Source of the DNA: Narthecium ossifragum
Lineage: Eukaryota; Streptophyta; Magnoliopsida; Dioscoreales; Nartheciaceae
DNA: 64,000 bases
Reading direction: 5' to 3'
NCBI GenBank assembly: GCA_963920575.1
Contig: OY986966.1
Coordinates: forward strand, 4,112,130 to 4,176,129
In this document: in pieces, positions 1 through 13,100 of the stretch
Numbering within the stretch: the stretch's first letter is position 1
Layout of the letters: each line of letters starts with the position of its first letter
Position numbers and translations under genes: made by a program
The notes under the pieces: generated by a model
The model's database searches: none
Told to the model about the DNA's origin: nothing
The model's input: only the letters and a program-made list of their open reading frames with translations

Positions 1-282
1 GACTATGCCATGAATTGCTTGATCGGAGTAGTACTCGAAGGAGACGCTGCCAATGGAAGCTCTCCAGACTGCCAGTATACCGCCATGCTTACCTTGAGAG
101 GGAAGTAGGAATGTATTCCATTGTGCTCCAAGTCGCCGGGAGATGAGATCCATGTTGTCGCCTACTACAACCGTCTCAAGGAGGAAGAGGAAATCCAGCT
201 TGTGCTTTCTGAGCAAGCAGCGACAAGCACTTATAGCTCTTATTGGACCCAACCCATGGCAATTCCATGCAAGCATCTTCAT
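1..282 (-). CDS. LINE ORF2 N-terminus (apurinic-type endonuclease), cut by window edge
   Basis: From the ATG at 282 the minus-strand frame stays open for all 94 codons to the window edge. It begins MKMLAWNCHGLG, the conserved start of plant L1 endonucleases, whose Asn in WNCxG binds metal. The LLET segment further on supplies the conserved catalytic-site Glu. The later QGKHGGILAVW segment matches the start of the truncated LINE at 42.3-47.2 kb. The start overlaps the ORF1 stop (ATGA, 279-282), so it is probably translated by re-initiation. Reverse transcriptase and the rest lie outside the window. Confidence 0.85.
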   Translation of the reverse strand, partial: MKMLAWNCHGLGPIRAISACRCLLRKHKLDFLFLLETVVVGDNMDLISRRLGAQWNTFLLPSQGKHGGILAVWRASIGSVSFEYYSDQAIHGIV

Positions 283-2207
283 TGGGAAACTCCGGGCTTA
301 AGGGGTTGCTCGCCCCCTGCAACATGCTTGCAACGCTTGGCTTGGCTCTCGACTGGGTAGGACGTTGAATCCATGTCCTCTCTTCTCGGAGTGAATCCTG
401 GTGGGATGGGCCTGTCCTCCGCTACCTCCATGTCCTGCCTGGATGCGTCAACGTCTTCCTCTGGAGCCTGGTGACTATCCTCCAACATATGAACCGGGCC
501 TTCGCCATGCAGTGCGTGCTTGAGGAGTAGGAGACCGCTCTGGTGCGCCTTCTCCCTCTCGTCGTCACTTAGAACTGGTGGGTCTGTGGAATCAAACATC
601 ATGTATCCCCGCGGGACGACGAGGGGGCCGGGGCGGTTGCCTCTGTTCCTCTCTCGCGCGTACCAGCCAACCTCCTGCAGAGATAGCGTTGCAAGCTCGT
701 CGTCTTCAAGGTCTGCCATGGTCCTGGCAATCGGGCTGAATCTGTTGGAGTTGGATCCACGCCTGGAATTTCCAATGTTGGTGACCTGGGCCCAAGACTT
801 GCTGGGCTTCGCAGGCTGAGGCCCAGAGGAGGCGCCTTTAAAGGTGGTTAGGGCAACACCATTTTGGTCTAGGTTCTCCCGTGCCCTAGGGTATGCGCCG
901 CCGTCCTCCCCCCAGATCGGCGCGCCCTCACTGCCGCTGATAGCGTCCTATTTTGTCGCGATCCGTCCCCCACCTACCTTAGCACCTCCAGCCCGTACTG
1001 TGTCAGAACCGTGGTGTTGTCCCGCCATGTGTCTTGCTCTTGCGTCAGTGTTTGTCGTTGCTATATGATGAGTTGGCGGCTGATGTGGCGGAAGCGTCCG
1101 TACCTCGGTGCCTCCAGGCTCGCGACCTCTGGGTCTCTGGGCGGCCTGCGCCGGCGGCTGCGTGCTAACTCCTCTCCGGGCCCAACGGCGGCGGTTCTGC
1201 ACCGTGTGCCACGCACCAGGTACCCGTTCCGCTTCATATTCCTCCACTCCACCTTGCTCAAGGTCCATCCGATCAGCATGGGCTTGGGCTCCCCCATGGT
1301 AGAGTGGTGTTTGGCTCCCTTCCGTGGTCTGCTCCTCACCCCTTTTGTGGGCGCCTGATGGCTGTTGCCTGAGGGCCTTCTTCTCCGCGCATCTGTCCTC
1401 ACGGTGTCCCAGGAAGCCACAGTGATCACAGAGCTGGATATTCTCATAGATGAAAGGCTGGAGGAAGAAGTCTTGCTCTCCGCCTGTTCCCTCTCGCGGC
1501 AGGTAAGTGTCGATGCACGCTGGGATCGTAAGGTCCACCTCGACGCAGACGCGCGCATATTTGCAACGGTCAGTAAATTTGGTGACGATATCTATGGCTA
1601 GAGGGATCCCCGCATCCGACACCATATCGAAGATCGCCGTCCTATCAAAGAACTCCGACGGCAAATCCGGTATGCGTAGCCAGACGGGAGCCTTCGTAAA
1701 CGCTGATGCTGATGGGCGAAAGCAGTTGCTCCAACGAATGAGGGATAACATCAGACCATCCACCATCCATGGGCCACCTGTGAGGATGCAGAGCATGTCT
1801 TCCTCGGAATCAAATTTGAAGGCGAAGACCCCCCGAGCCATATCCGTCACCAGAAAAGGAGCCTCAGTCTTCCATAGTACTGCCAACCTCCGCCGGAGGA
1901 ATTCTATGCCGACGCGCCCGCCGACGAATCGCCCAAACAAGGTAAAGCTCCATTTGCTTCTAAGCTTGTGAAGAAATGCCGGCGACATAGCTGTTTTGCC
2001 TAGACGAAACTTGCCCGCCCCTTTGGCTTCAATGGCCTCTGCCAAATCCGAGCCGCTCATCATATCTGAGGGACTGAGCATCGCCGCTGTGATGCAGGTG
2101 CGCTGTTGCATGGCCGGACGGTTCTTTGGAACTGGGATTGGCGGTTGGTTCAGGCGCTCGAGGTCCGGTGGTAAGGGCTCTCTTACTCCCCCCATCTTTT
2201 TTTCCAA
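279..2207 (-). pseudogene. LINE ORF1 (DUF4283 / CCHC zinc-knuckle gag-like protein), one in-frame stop
   Basis: The frame from the ATG at 2207 to the TGA at 279-281 is 643 codons and is open except for one TAG at 948-950. The N-terminal half has the DUF4283-type fold typical of plant L1 ORF1, including the GGPWMVDG segment, and is followed by one CCHC knuckle, CDHCGFLGHREDRC. The C-terminal half is Pro/Arg/Gln-rich and low in complexity. The protein would bind LINE RNA as a chaperone. The TGA overlaps the ORF2 start in an ATGA. The single TAG either kills the copy or is a recent mutation; a sequencing error is also possible. The reading of the frame is direct; the function is family knowledge. 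Confidence 0.82.
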
Positions 2208-2240
2208 GATTCAGGAAAGTTACAGACATTCTACTTAGCC

Positions 2241-4186
2241 ATCTTGAATCTAAACATGTAGCATACGGAACATAGGCACTTGTCAATCTGAAATGAAAGG
2301 AAATCACGTCTCTGTTATGTCACTTTCTGTGTCTGCCCTTTCAAGGAATATTTAAGATCAGGATGGATTGATAGACATCATTTTTGGTGAAATTTAACAT
2401 GTTCTTTGCCATTCTTTCACAACTTTCTCCATGCATCCCAACTTCTTATTGACGAAATAAAGTCGCCCATGTGGAGAACATTTGCAGAAAGCAGTGACGA
2501 GCAATATAAAAGATGACTCATTGTCAGAGGAAGGCACTTTGATGTAACTGCTGCAGTCATCTCCAACTACCATTCAACCGCGAAACTTTCGCTGAATGAT
2601 GGATACCAAATAGCTATTGTTTCCTCCTGACATGGCTAACCGATGCAAGATCGTATCTGGGATCAATTGTTAGGTAAAATTCACCTCCACGTCAAACTCG
2701 TCAAATTTTCAACTAAAAGAAGCCATGGTAATTAGATCACATATATGATGAGGCATACAATAAATATGACGAAGGTTTTCAGTTTAGCCTATGGCCAAAG
2801 TTATATTTGTTATCTCCGGGATTTTGATTTCCTAAACCGCTCCAGAGCTCCTCAAGTTCCCAATCCTCCCATCACTGCTTCAAGGGATTAGATGGAGGGA
2901 TAATGTCTATGATGGTTCACAATTTACCAACAAGAGTCTAAATCCAACAATTTTCACTAGTCTTTGTATGTAGATATAACACAACAGTAGGGAGCAAACC
3001 ATTAAAACAATAGCTATTCAAACAGCGCAGGGGTCGTTAATATGTGCTGCCGGAATTCACATCATGGGCTTAGGATTTGGGCAGAAAAAGCTGATTCAGC
3101 TCCTCAAAGCTTAAACTAGGAGAAAAGTGCTAAATTAGAAACTCAGATTATATAGTATACAAATCAACTTGTAAAAGAACAGGTTGACACATGTTTTTAA
3201 TGACAATTTGCAGAAAAACGTACCCAGTCAAATGCACTTTAAACAGAAACTCTGATCTATTGATCAAGCAGACAAATAGAATACCATACACCCGGAGAAG
3301 AATACCTTGTATAGCTCAAATCCAAATAGGAGTCTCATAAAGCTCGAGCCATAGTTTTGAGCTTGTGCTGAGACTAAAGAGAAGCAAGCCTGCTGAGCTC
3401 ATTACAAGTCCTGACAAGATGTGCAAAAAATTTGAAAGTAGAAATTTCTCTTGCATTTGCATTCACCTCTTCGATCATTCATGGGTTTCCTTAGCTGCTT
3501 GGCAGCAGTGTACAAGTGCCAATGCTTCTAATGTACCAGCACACAAGGAAAAGCTTAAGACATAGTTTTAGTAGGTCCTCCAATGAATCAATAGCAAGGG
3601 AATCTTTTGAGCAGCTTCCTGAAAGGTCCTCCAGGTTACTCCCATGACAGCAATCTGATGTAAAACCATTTTTGCCCACACTCTCTAAATATGAATCCTA
3701 ATGTTAAAGACTATTTCTGCCTGGGCTTGGGCTGATGCATCTGGATCCATAATTGGTTGTATGGGGTATAAATAACTTTCTCAGACCATGAAATCCCAAT
3801 GCTACCTGGCTTCACTTCACAGAAGCAAGCTCTGACTTGATCAGAAATTAGCTTAGAAGTAAAACAATCATGTTTTCCAAAAAGGCGCAATAAACTTATG
3901 GCTGGCCTTTCAAAAAATCTTAGCATGGCAACTGTCCAGCATACTGCATACTGCTGTACTGCCGTGCTGCCAAAACTACAAAAGACTGGATGCCAACAAC
4001 CATTTACATCTCACATAATTGAGGTCAAATTACTTCAAGGCTAAGAGAGTCCACAATAACCACAAGGGCATCCATGTAGCTCATTTGCTGTAAGCCATGC
4101 ACCACAAATTGAAAAAGATTTCGTTCCGAACAATCTATGAGATTGCGGTTCCAGTTGTAAGTGGAAAAAATGATGCGTGCAGGTAT
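2241..4186. other. Non-coding stretch downstream of the Rab3GAP gene
   Basis: AT-rich sequence with only short ORFs (up to about 70 codons) that show no recognisable domain. The part next to 4187 probably holds the Rab3GAP 3' UTR and polyadenylation site. I see no repeat structure, RNA gene or TE terminus that I could support. Confidence 0.5.
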
Positions 4187-7100
4187 TCAATCCCATGATG
4201 TCACTGATAGTGCCACCTGAAGATCATTAGATGTTCCACAGATAAACATTCTATAAGTCTCTATTTCTTCAGGTGAAACCCCAGGAATGCTGCTTCCATA
4301 CTGACAATCACTAGCCGTATTATGGACTGAGAAAACAATCTCCCTGAGAATAGGCTCATGGCCATTCAGAAGATTGCCCATGCTCAAGACTTTTCTCCAT
4401 GATTGGTTGGCAGTGGGTGGTGGGAACAAACTTGCTACAACATCTCTCTCATGCGTGTTTACTCGTTGCTTGGTGCTAAACTTCTGAATGAGCTTTCAAG
4501 AACGAAAAGAGAAAAAATCGGAAAGGAGAAAAGCAGAGAAAATAAGACTGTACAGTAGAAACTTTTCTAATGTAAAAGGAAAAAAAGAGGAAAACAAAGA
4601 AGAACAGTACTATAGAGTTTAGACAAAATTTATGCCCGAGTTAGATTAAGCTTACATTGCTGTATTATATTTCTTTGTTACAGAAACTCCTAGTCACTAC
4701 GATACATTATTTCTTGAGCAGTTGTAGAGTATTCAACTTTTTTTTTTATTAATCGAGGCAAAACGGCTAAGTCAGAGTTACTGTACAGTATTGAACTTAG
4801 GCAATATATATGTGAATTGTCTAGTGAAACATCTATACTTTTGCCAGGGCATTGTGGTAAGATATAAATGCTCAGGATGTCAACTGTCCAAACATCTTAT
4901 AGCCAATTCGCCCATTAAAGTTTATTAGCAAAAGGTGGGATTATCATCACGAGAGCTACAATAGATAATTCTGGAAATACTATTTAGTTCTCCTTGCAGA
5001 TTATCAGAAACTGATATGAAAGTGTGCTATCCAGATGTCAGAAGTTACGAGCAACAAGAAAACTGAATAGTAAACGTGATGAATACGATGAATATGGCAT
5101 TAATAGGCTTCAAGAATACCTTATAAGAAACAGTTAATTTGAAAATATAAAATGGTTTCATAACATCAAAAGTTCGAAACAAGCAATCTCCTAGTTACTA
5201 TATGCCAAAAGCAATTATTTGCCACAACTCGCCATAAAAACACTCTTTCTTTGACTTAGAGTGGATGGCTTACTACCACAAACTATGCCACATACTTCTT
5301 TGTCCATGTTACTACCGGATCATTCACATGAACATATTTGATATAACTTAAGTACTTAAAAATGCCAGATTGCCATGCCCAATCCTAATGTTCCAAATAG
5401 ATTGCACAACCAGGAAACCTTAAGCTCCACTCTCATTCGGTTCAATTGGTTGGGTCAGAGTGAAGATTAAAAGCAAACTCTAGGTGATTTACACTGACTT
5501 TTCCTCCTTGTCCAAGGGTCAAAACCTCAACATACCATATCCACCAAATTTTTTTAATGGCCCAGCTACCCAGCTTGAAATGTTTGGCTCACCAAAATTA
5601 CCTGATCGGTGCTGTTGCATATGAATATGGGAGATTAAGCCTCGTCCACAACCTTGGAGCAATTATCAGTTCATAAATGGCCCCTCTTCCATTTGCACAG
5701 ACACATGGGTCCAGGCAATCCTGTCCCTGGTGAAAGTTTACTCCCACATCCAATAATCTGGGCACAACAGTTGATAATGGAAATGACATTATTCAATGGT
5801 GGCAACCAATGGATAACTGTTAGCCACAAGCTAGAATCTTCACTTTTGTGACTTTTTCACAATGCTATAAATCCTGGGAGCTCAAATGTCAAATCCACCC
5901 AAGTTCAATCCCAACCAGAACAAGGTATGCTATTCAATAGAAGACTGGATACATTTGGTCTTTCTTTTGGGCCTAAGGTAATTGTCAAGTCAATGGTAGG
6001 CCAGGCAAACCAAGATATCAAGCCTCACGTTCATACAAGTAAAAAGGGTTTGAGCTTCTTTTTCCTCTAAAGCTGTAAAGTGAAGCATCACACAAATCAG
6101 ACTTCTATTTGACTATGATACTGATGGTAGCAGGAGTAGCCCTTGTGCAATGGATTGGATACTGATGGTAGCAGGAGTAGCTCTTGTGCAATGGATTCCA
6201 GGCCATAAGAACAATATATACAATTCGGTTTACTTACAAGATATGCATTGCCTTGATGCTACTAGATCAAGCCAATTTTGGCCCCTGGCCCAAGAAAAGT
6301 TAGAAGCACGAACTCGGTTCTGAAATAAGCAAGCATAACATAACTATAGACTTTCTTTAGGCACTCGAATTACACAAAGTTCGACCTAGCTAAAGCAATT
6401 GATCCAAAAACAAAAATAAAGCACAAGAACCACCGACATATCGATGATAACAACTATCTCCGATACTAAAGTAGGTTGATCATTCATAACATATTTACAT
6501 TTCAAACTTTCACCATTAGGTAATAACCACGAGAAAAGTCCTCATTGAAAAGCATTATCGGCCAAACTATTTCCACAAAATGAAACCACAACGTACTTCA
6601 TTTACAGGCAAGAGCTTCCCCTAAAGACCTCAATTTAATTAGCTTCCAATTATAGGTTAATTACTTAGTTTTAGTTTCTCACTATCGGTTTTCTAATTTA
6701 TTTAAAAAATTTGTACTTAACAATGTAATCAATCAGGATAGGATTTTTGAATTCCGTTTTCAAACTGGATTAGGCGTCTGGTGTAGGGATTGTATGCCGA
6801 TGAGGTTTAGCTTTTGGCTGAAGCACAAAAAGAGCTCTTCTCCTTTGGTGTAATGCCTTACGTACCTTACGTGATTATTTCTAGATTTTTGCCCACAACC
6901 CTCTAGGGGAGATTTTAAGAGTGTCTGGCATCAGCCATATAAGCTTCAAATGTCAATCATGATTTGATCAAGTAGCTAAAAAAACTGCTAAACTATGAGC
7001 AAAACGGATTCGTGCAGGGCAACCATCACTATTGTCTATTGCTACAAGAAACTTAACAAAGCCTCTCTGTTTCTACACCATCTGCCAACATAAGCTTTGA

Positions 7101-10100
7101 ACATAACCTTCTTCTTTCACATTCATATTGCTATTTACAATGCGTTACTGTCATTTTTCCCATTGCAATAGGTTAATTTAGTCATCTTTGTTTTCCTTCA
7201 ATACCTTACTGAACATTAAGTTAAATTGCAAGAAGCAACAAATGACATCGAAAAAGACACTATGTTTACCTTGTCATAGCAGATGCTTGCTGAGCCAGTT
7301 CCCATTTTTGGAAGATAAAAGTTGAAAAAGTCATTGAAAATTGCTTCGGAAAGACGTGGAGTTTCTGACAGCTTAAGATGGATGGAAACTGAGAAGATTA
7401 GTAGTTTTTCGATGTTTTCAAAAACAAGACACAGCCGTCTTAAGTCTCCAATGAACTCAGCCCTGTCATGCAAAAAGTTTCCTGCAACAGAAAAAGAAAA
7501 AGTTATAACAGAAAAAGATTAAAAGCTGTTTTACAATAATAGTCCATGAAAAAAAAAATGGTTAGATGTCCTATGTATCCTATTGTGAACCATTTAGACA
7601 ATGAGTACAGTAGAGTAACAGACCATATATTGTAATTTATTCCTGACATCATATACTAAGATTCTAGCTAAATCATAATTGATTGAAGTTTTGTGACCCG
7701 TTGAAGACAGAATAGACCGAAGTTCTTATGGCCCTTGCTTAGAAAAAATACACAATCTGTTGTATTGAACTTATCAGGATCATTTCTAGCTGATCCAGTT
7801 AGAAGAATGAAGATTCGCCCAATGGTCAAGATAAGATCTTCATGATGGCATTGGATAATGAATGATAAACTTGATACATGCAGATTGCTAGTGATTAGGA
7901 CAAAAAAGGAGCACTCTCGCACATGACAACCAGATTGTACTCTACCAAGCCTGCTTGGATATGAAATGCAGCACAAGGCCCAATTTTGCACACCTTGTAG
8001 AGGCTTCAATCCAGATACAAGTGTCAGGTAAAACTGATCCATCTTTGTTTTCATTAACTTGAATTCACCAGATGGAGTCTCATTTAATGTGTCAGCTGCA
8101 GCTCTGAAGGCAGTGCAGATCATTTGCTCAAGCAGTTGATGTGGTCTCAAAGTTTCCAGGTAATGCAGCACCTGCAGAAAGCAACAATGCGTAAGTCCTA
8201 CTTTCCTCGAAACAACTTTCCTAGTGTTGATTTATCAACCACAAATTTGACGGTGATAAGACTTGCATAGGGAATTTATATGTGTTAGATTGGTCATCCA
8301 GGATAACAAGAATGTACCTAGTAGCACATAATAACCAGATATGGTGCAACAATCGTTCCAAGAACTCAAGCAAAAAGTAACTGAGAAAACAAGCATGAGA
8401 CACACATGCCACCACTACATGTAGAGTCATTAATAGAAAACAGTAAATGGCAAAAAAAAATCATGTAGATTCAGATGCACAGAAAGATCGATTCAAGAAA
8501 CATACTGATTAGTCCATAGGCACGAGTTTTCACGATACAGAGAGAGGGCAAGCATTGATGAAATTAACAATAAGGCGTAAACCAACGACATGATAAGGCA
8601 TACTGAGGAAGGTGAAAAGTTACCTTTTCCCCTTCCCTGGTTGGATCAAAATGAGGCTTCTGCTCAGAGGCTGCCAAAGTTGGAGAGTCATTCCAAATTT
8701 GTCGCCACGAGTTTCCATGTTCAGACATCCGCTCAGATAGTTTTCCCCTAGGTGGCCAATGGCATGCTTCTGATTCAATTTTGCCAATTGTATGTTTGCC
8801 TTCAGTTTCACCATTATCCCAATCAGTAGGGGAATACCACCGAATGAAATCTTCAAAGACTGCATCTGGATTAGCTGCTTTGAATGCTGACATATCTAGT
8901 TTGACACATTTCGTAAACAATCAGATATCATCAATACCCATAGTCTATCATATAAACCACAACAAACCTCTGTAGCAGACAACCATCTATTATCAGGAAA
9001 AAAATACTAAATTTTATACAATGTCATTTCTGGGAGTTGTGTATCACAAATGAATAAGTCAGACTGGGGCAATTTGTGCATTATAAAGTACCATATAGTA
9101 CAAGGCTCACAGCATTTCGTGGGAATGGCTAGATTACCGAGTGTAATAGATGCAATGGTCTTATTTTCTTTAGCTTTTTATATGCAACTTGTTCTAATTA
9201 TGAAATACACCTCCCATGTTTTTGTGCTTGGTGTGATCCCTCATACACTGGTGCATGCACATGAACAACAAGCAAAAGATACTGAAGAGTGAAAGGAAAG
9301 CACCTAAACTTTCAACTTTACACAGTGAACAAAAAGGGAAAAAACAACAATTGATCAACTTGCTTCTGACAAAACTAGCAGTTGCCACAAGACAGAACAA
9401 TGTTCTGGCTCTACCTAGAAAACAAGTAGATTGTACTGCAACTTTAGAGCATGTAGTTAGAATATAACCAAGGGCCTTTAGAGATCTCTTACCTGAGGAC
9501 AGAATATCCTTTTCAAGCTGTCCAGAAATGCTCTGTAAAAAAAAAATTGCGATGAGATCAGCAATCATTTCCGAGTTCGGTCAAAAATATTCAATGAAAT
9601 AAATTGACAATAATTAAGCATGCCGTATGACTAGAAACTGACAACCAATAACTCTAAAGCACTCCAATTAAATCACTACAAAAGAAAATCAACTTTAATA
9701 ATTTCAAAGATAAAAGCAAAAAACAAATTTATTTTGAGACCTATCCAAATTATAGAAACAATCAATCAGCTCAAAGCAAGAATTAGTTTCCCACAGGAGA
9801 ACAGAGTGCTACAGTACAAAGAGAATAAGATGATAATAGCTAGGATCGTGACAACTTTCAACTTGTCACGTAAGGCATTGCCATGCATGACGCAGGACAA
9901 AAGAAACATGTCAAACTATAAAGAACTCCAAAAGACCCAGTGACCAATCATCCTCAAAAAAATACAAGCAAGATTTTCTTGGGAAATTAAAAATTAGTAC
10001 AATGGCCAGATATTTGGACAATATAATTATATGTTCCAGAGATAAAGGATAATGTTTTGCTCATTAGAAGAGAAATAAAAGTGAATCCCCAAATGGTAAA

Positions 10101-13100
10101 AGTTGCAAATGATTGAAACTCAGGTGCTACATTGTGTGGTAGAAGAGCAATCTCGGACAAAGAAGTTCTAACAATAAATTAGAAAATAAGATTGGCATAA
10201 GCACCATAAACTTTGGGTGCGAAGAAGTTCTAACAGTAAATTAAAAAAAATAAGATCAGCATAAGTACCGTAAACTTTACATGCCAACAAAACAAACAAG
10301 ACATATATCAGCATTTATGAATCCTATGTCTGGCAAGATTTGTTCAAACACCATCAGCTTTAGATTAGAAATTTGAAGAAAAAATTGAAAATATCATACT
10401 TCCCCATCAAAAAATTTAACGTTTCAAATTCCCCTATACAAACTTCAATTTATCATATCACTTTTAAACTGGGAGTCAGTTTTTGTGAAAAATTCTGCGA
10501 ATATACCTTACGACTATATTTGAAGCTAGCAGCAGCATATATTCTAACTAAAATTCCCTAGTTTCCAATCTGTCATAAAATAGAAATATCATATTTCCCC
10601 TGAAATAGGAAGCTTTTGCATGTCACCCTATAATTTTCACAATATCATATTCCCCATCACATTCTAATGATCATATCACACATAACACTCTCCACACCAC
10701 CGCCTGACTATCTGACCTTATCCTATTTAGTAAAATCCATACAGAGTAGGCACGGTTGGGTTTATAGGTCATCACCAATGGTGTATGTTCTGTGTCGACG
10801 TAAACACCAACAGAGGAGAGGTTGAGCAAGAGTATATGGTTTCAAACAGAGCCATCAGATGGAAGGTAAGGGCATTTTAGTACAAATATGTATATAGTCA
10901 TTAGCTTCAAACAGAGCCATCAGATATATTTCCAGTCTTCCAGATATTAACTAGCAGTGCATATGACATAGGCCATATCATATAGTGAACAATATGATAT
11001 ATATAAAGTTAGTAGTGGAGGGGGAGGAGGGGGTGCGTGGGATGTGAAATATTGAACTTTTTGAGGAGGAAATGCATTATCATCCCATGTGAGATGGAAA
11101 AGTATTTTCCAATTTTACTGCATGCGGGTTACTTTCCAATAAGGATTATATCAGTTAACCACATGATGGTGGATGCAAAGTTACATACAATACAACCAGT
11201 GGAATGTAAGCTGAAAGATGAGTTTTCTAATATTACAGGGTGAAACGCATTCAGACCTTCCGGGGGGGATATGATATTTAACCACTAAGGGAAAATTGTT
11301 ACATCAGACTTAAGGAGCACATATTTATCTATGTTAATAGGATCAGCAGTTATAGGTTTTCTACAGGAAACCTATTAAAGCTCAGCCAGCCTATTATTAA
11401 TCTTCTACAACTATATTTTCCTAAATAAGTAGCTATACTAATAGGTATAGAATATCCTGGGACAGCTATGCTTGCCTAAAATAGATAGCCATACTTATTA
11501 GCATAAAATTGCCAATCACATCATACATTTCCTTGTATAGAACACTCTATATAATGAAAAGTCTCATAATGATGAAGGCATTCAGTCAATTGGACATGGT
11601 ATAAGAGCCAGGTTCTTCTCTCAGTTCATAGTTTTCTCTAGGCTCTCGGGTTCGGTTCGTTGGTTTTCATATCTGTTTTTTTTTGGATTTCTGTTTGGCA
11701 TTCTTTCCTTCAATCACAATGTCAACGGAGGCTGTTTTAGTTCGTTTCACTGGAAAGAACTACTCTGCATGGGAATTTCAGTTCAAAATGTTTCTCAAGG
11801 GCAAAGAGATGTGGGATCACATTGATGGCTCATCTAAAGCACCAAGTGAGGCTAAGGATTTCGCTTAATGGGCGGCCAAGGATGCTCGGATTATCTCGTG
11901 GATTTTAGCATCCATTGAGCCACACATGGTGAACAATTTGCGATCTTTCAGCACAGCCAAGGAGATGTGGGATTACTTGAAGCGAGTTTACAACCAAGAC
12001 AACAATGCAAGGTGGTTTCAGTTAGAGCTGGAGATTGGAAATTACAGCCAAGGTAGTCTCTCCATTCAGGATTATTATTCTGGTTTCTGAATCTATGGAG
12101 CGAGTATTCAGGGATTATTCATGCTAAGGTGGCAAAAGCGGCGCTACCTGCTCTTCAAGAGATTCATGCTGACAGCAGCCGTGATCAATTTTTGATGAAA
12201 CTCAACTCAGAATTTGAAGCTACTAGGGCTGCACTATTGAATAGACATCATGTTCCCTCTTTGGAGATTTGTCTTGGTGAATTGCTTCGTGAGGAGCAGC
12301 GGATTGTTACTCACGCTAATCTAGCACAAGAGAGACTTCCTTCAGAAGTTATTAATGCTGCTTATGCTGCTCAAGGGAAGGGCAGCGGCAAGGCTAAGAT
12401 TCAGTGCTACTACTGCAAGGAATTCGGTCATATTGCTCGACACTACAGTAAGAAATTTTGCACCTATTGTAAGCAGTCTGGAAACATCATTAAAGAGTGC
12501 TCTACACGCACACAGAACAAGCAAGCTCATACCTTTCAAGCTGCAGTCCATGCGTCTTCAATAGTGGATCAACCAGCCAGCTTCTCATCTTCTGCGGCTA
12601 CATCAACAAGTACTAATCAACCTACCCTTACTCTAGAAATGGTCCAACAAATGATAATCTCGACATTTTCAACCTTGGGGCTTCAAGGTAAGGGTAAAAC
12701 AGCTTCTCCTCCTTGGTTTGTCGATTCTGGTGCATCAAATCATATGACTGGTTGTTTTGATTCTCTACATAATATCCGAGCCTATGGTACACAACACATT
12801 CAGATTGCTAATCGAAGTAATCTTTCTATTACTGCTCTTGGAAATCTTGGTTCTCATTTTCGTAATGTGTTCGTGTCACCTGGACTTTCTACTAGTTTGA
12901 TTTCAGTTGGTCAATTGGTGGATAACAACTATGATGTACATTTTTCTCGTGGTGGATGTCTTGTACAGGATCAGGTGTCGGGGAAAGTGATCGCGAAGGG
13001 GCCTAAAGTAGGTAGATTGTTTCCTCTGTATTTTCCTGTTCCTAGCCTTTTACCTCTTGCTTGTACTACTGTAACAAATCAAACTGAGGTTTGGCATAAA

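Larger units (their letters stand above)
1..2240 (-). mobile_element. L1-type LINE (non-LTR retrotransposon), 5' portion
   Basis: Reading right to left, the element shows a LINE ORF1 (gag-like, with a CCHC knuckle) followed directly by the start of an ORF2 with an endonuclease N-terminus; the rest lies beyond the left edge of the window. The 5' end is not sharply visible; I place it just above the ORF1 ATG at 2207. The endonuclease start resembles the LINE copy at 42.3-47.2 kb, so both probably belong to one family. The coding part is almost intact, which suggests a fairly recent insertion. Domain recognition is from family knowledge; the boundary is inferred. Confidence 0.8.

Noticed and set aside
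1507..1971. Plus-strand ORFs over the left LINE
   Set aside because: They are antisense to the LINE ORF1, which has the CCHC knuckle and a continuous frame.
3365..3926. Small ORFs of 62-71 codons after the Rab3GAP gene as extra exons
   Set aside because: The last Rab3GAP exon ends in a proper stop after the family C-terminus, and these ORFs show no similarity to it.
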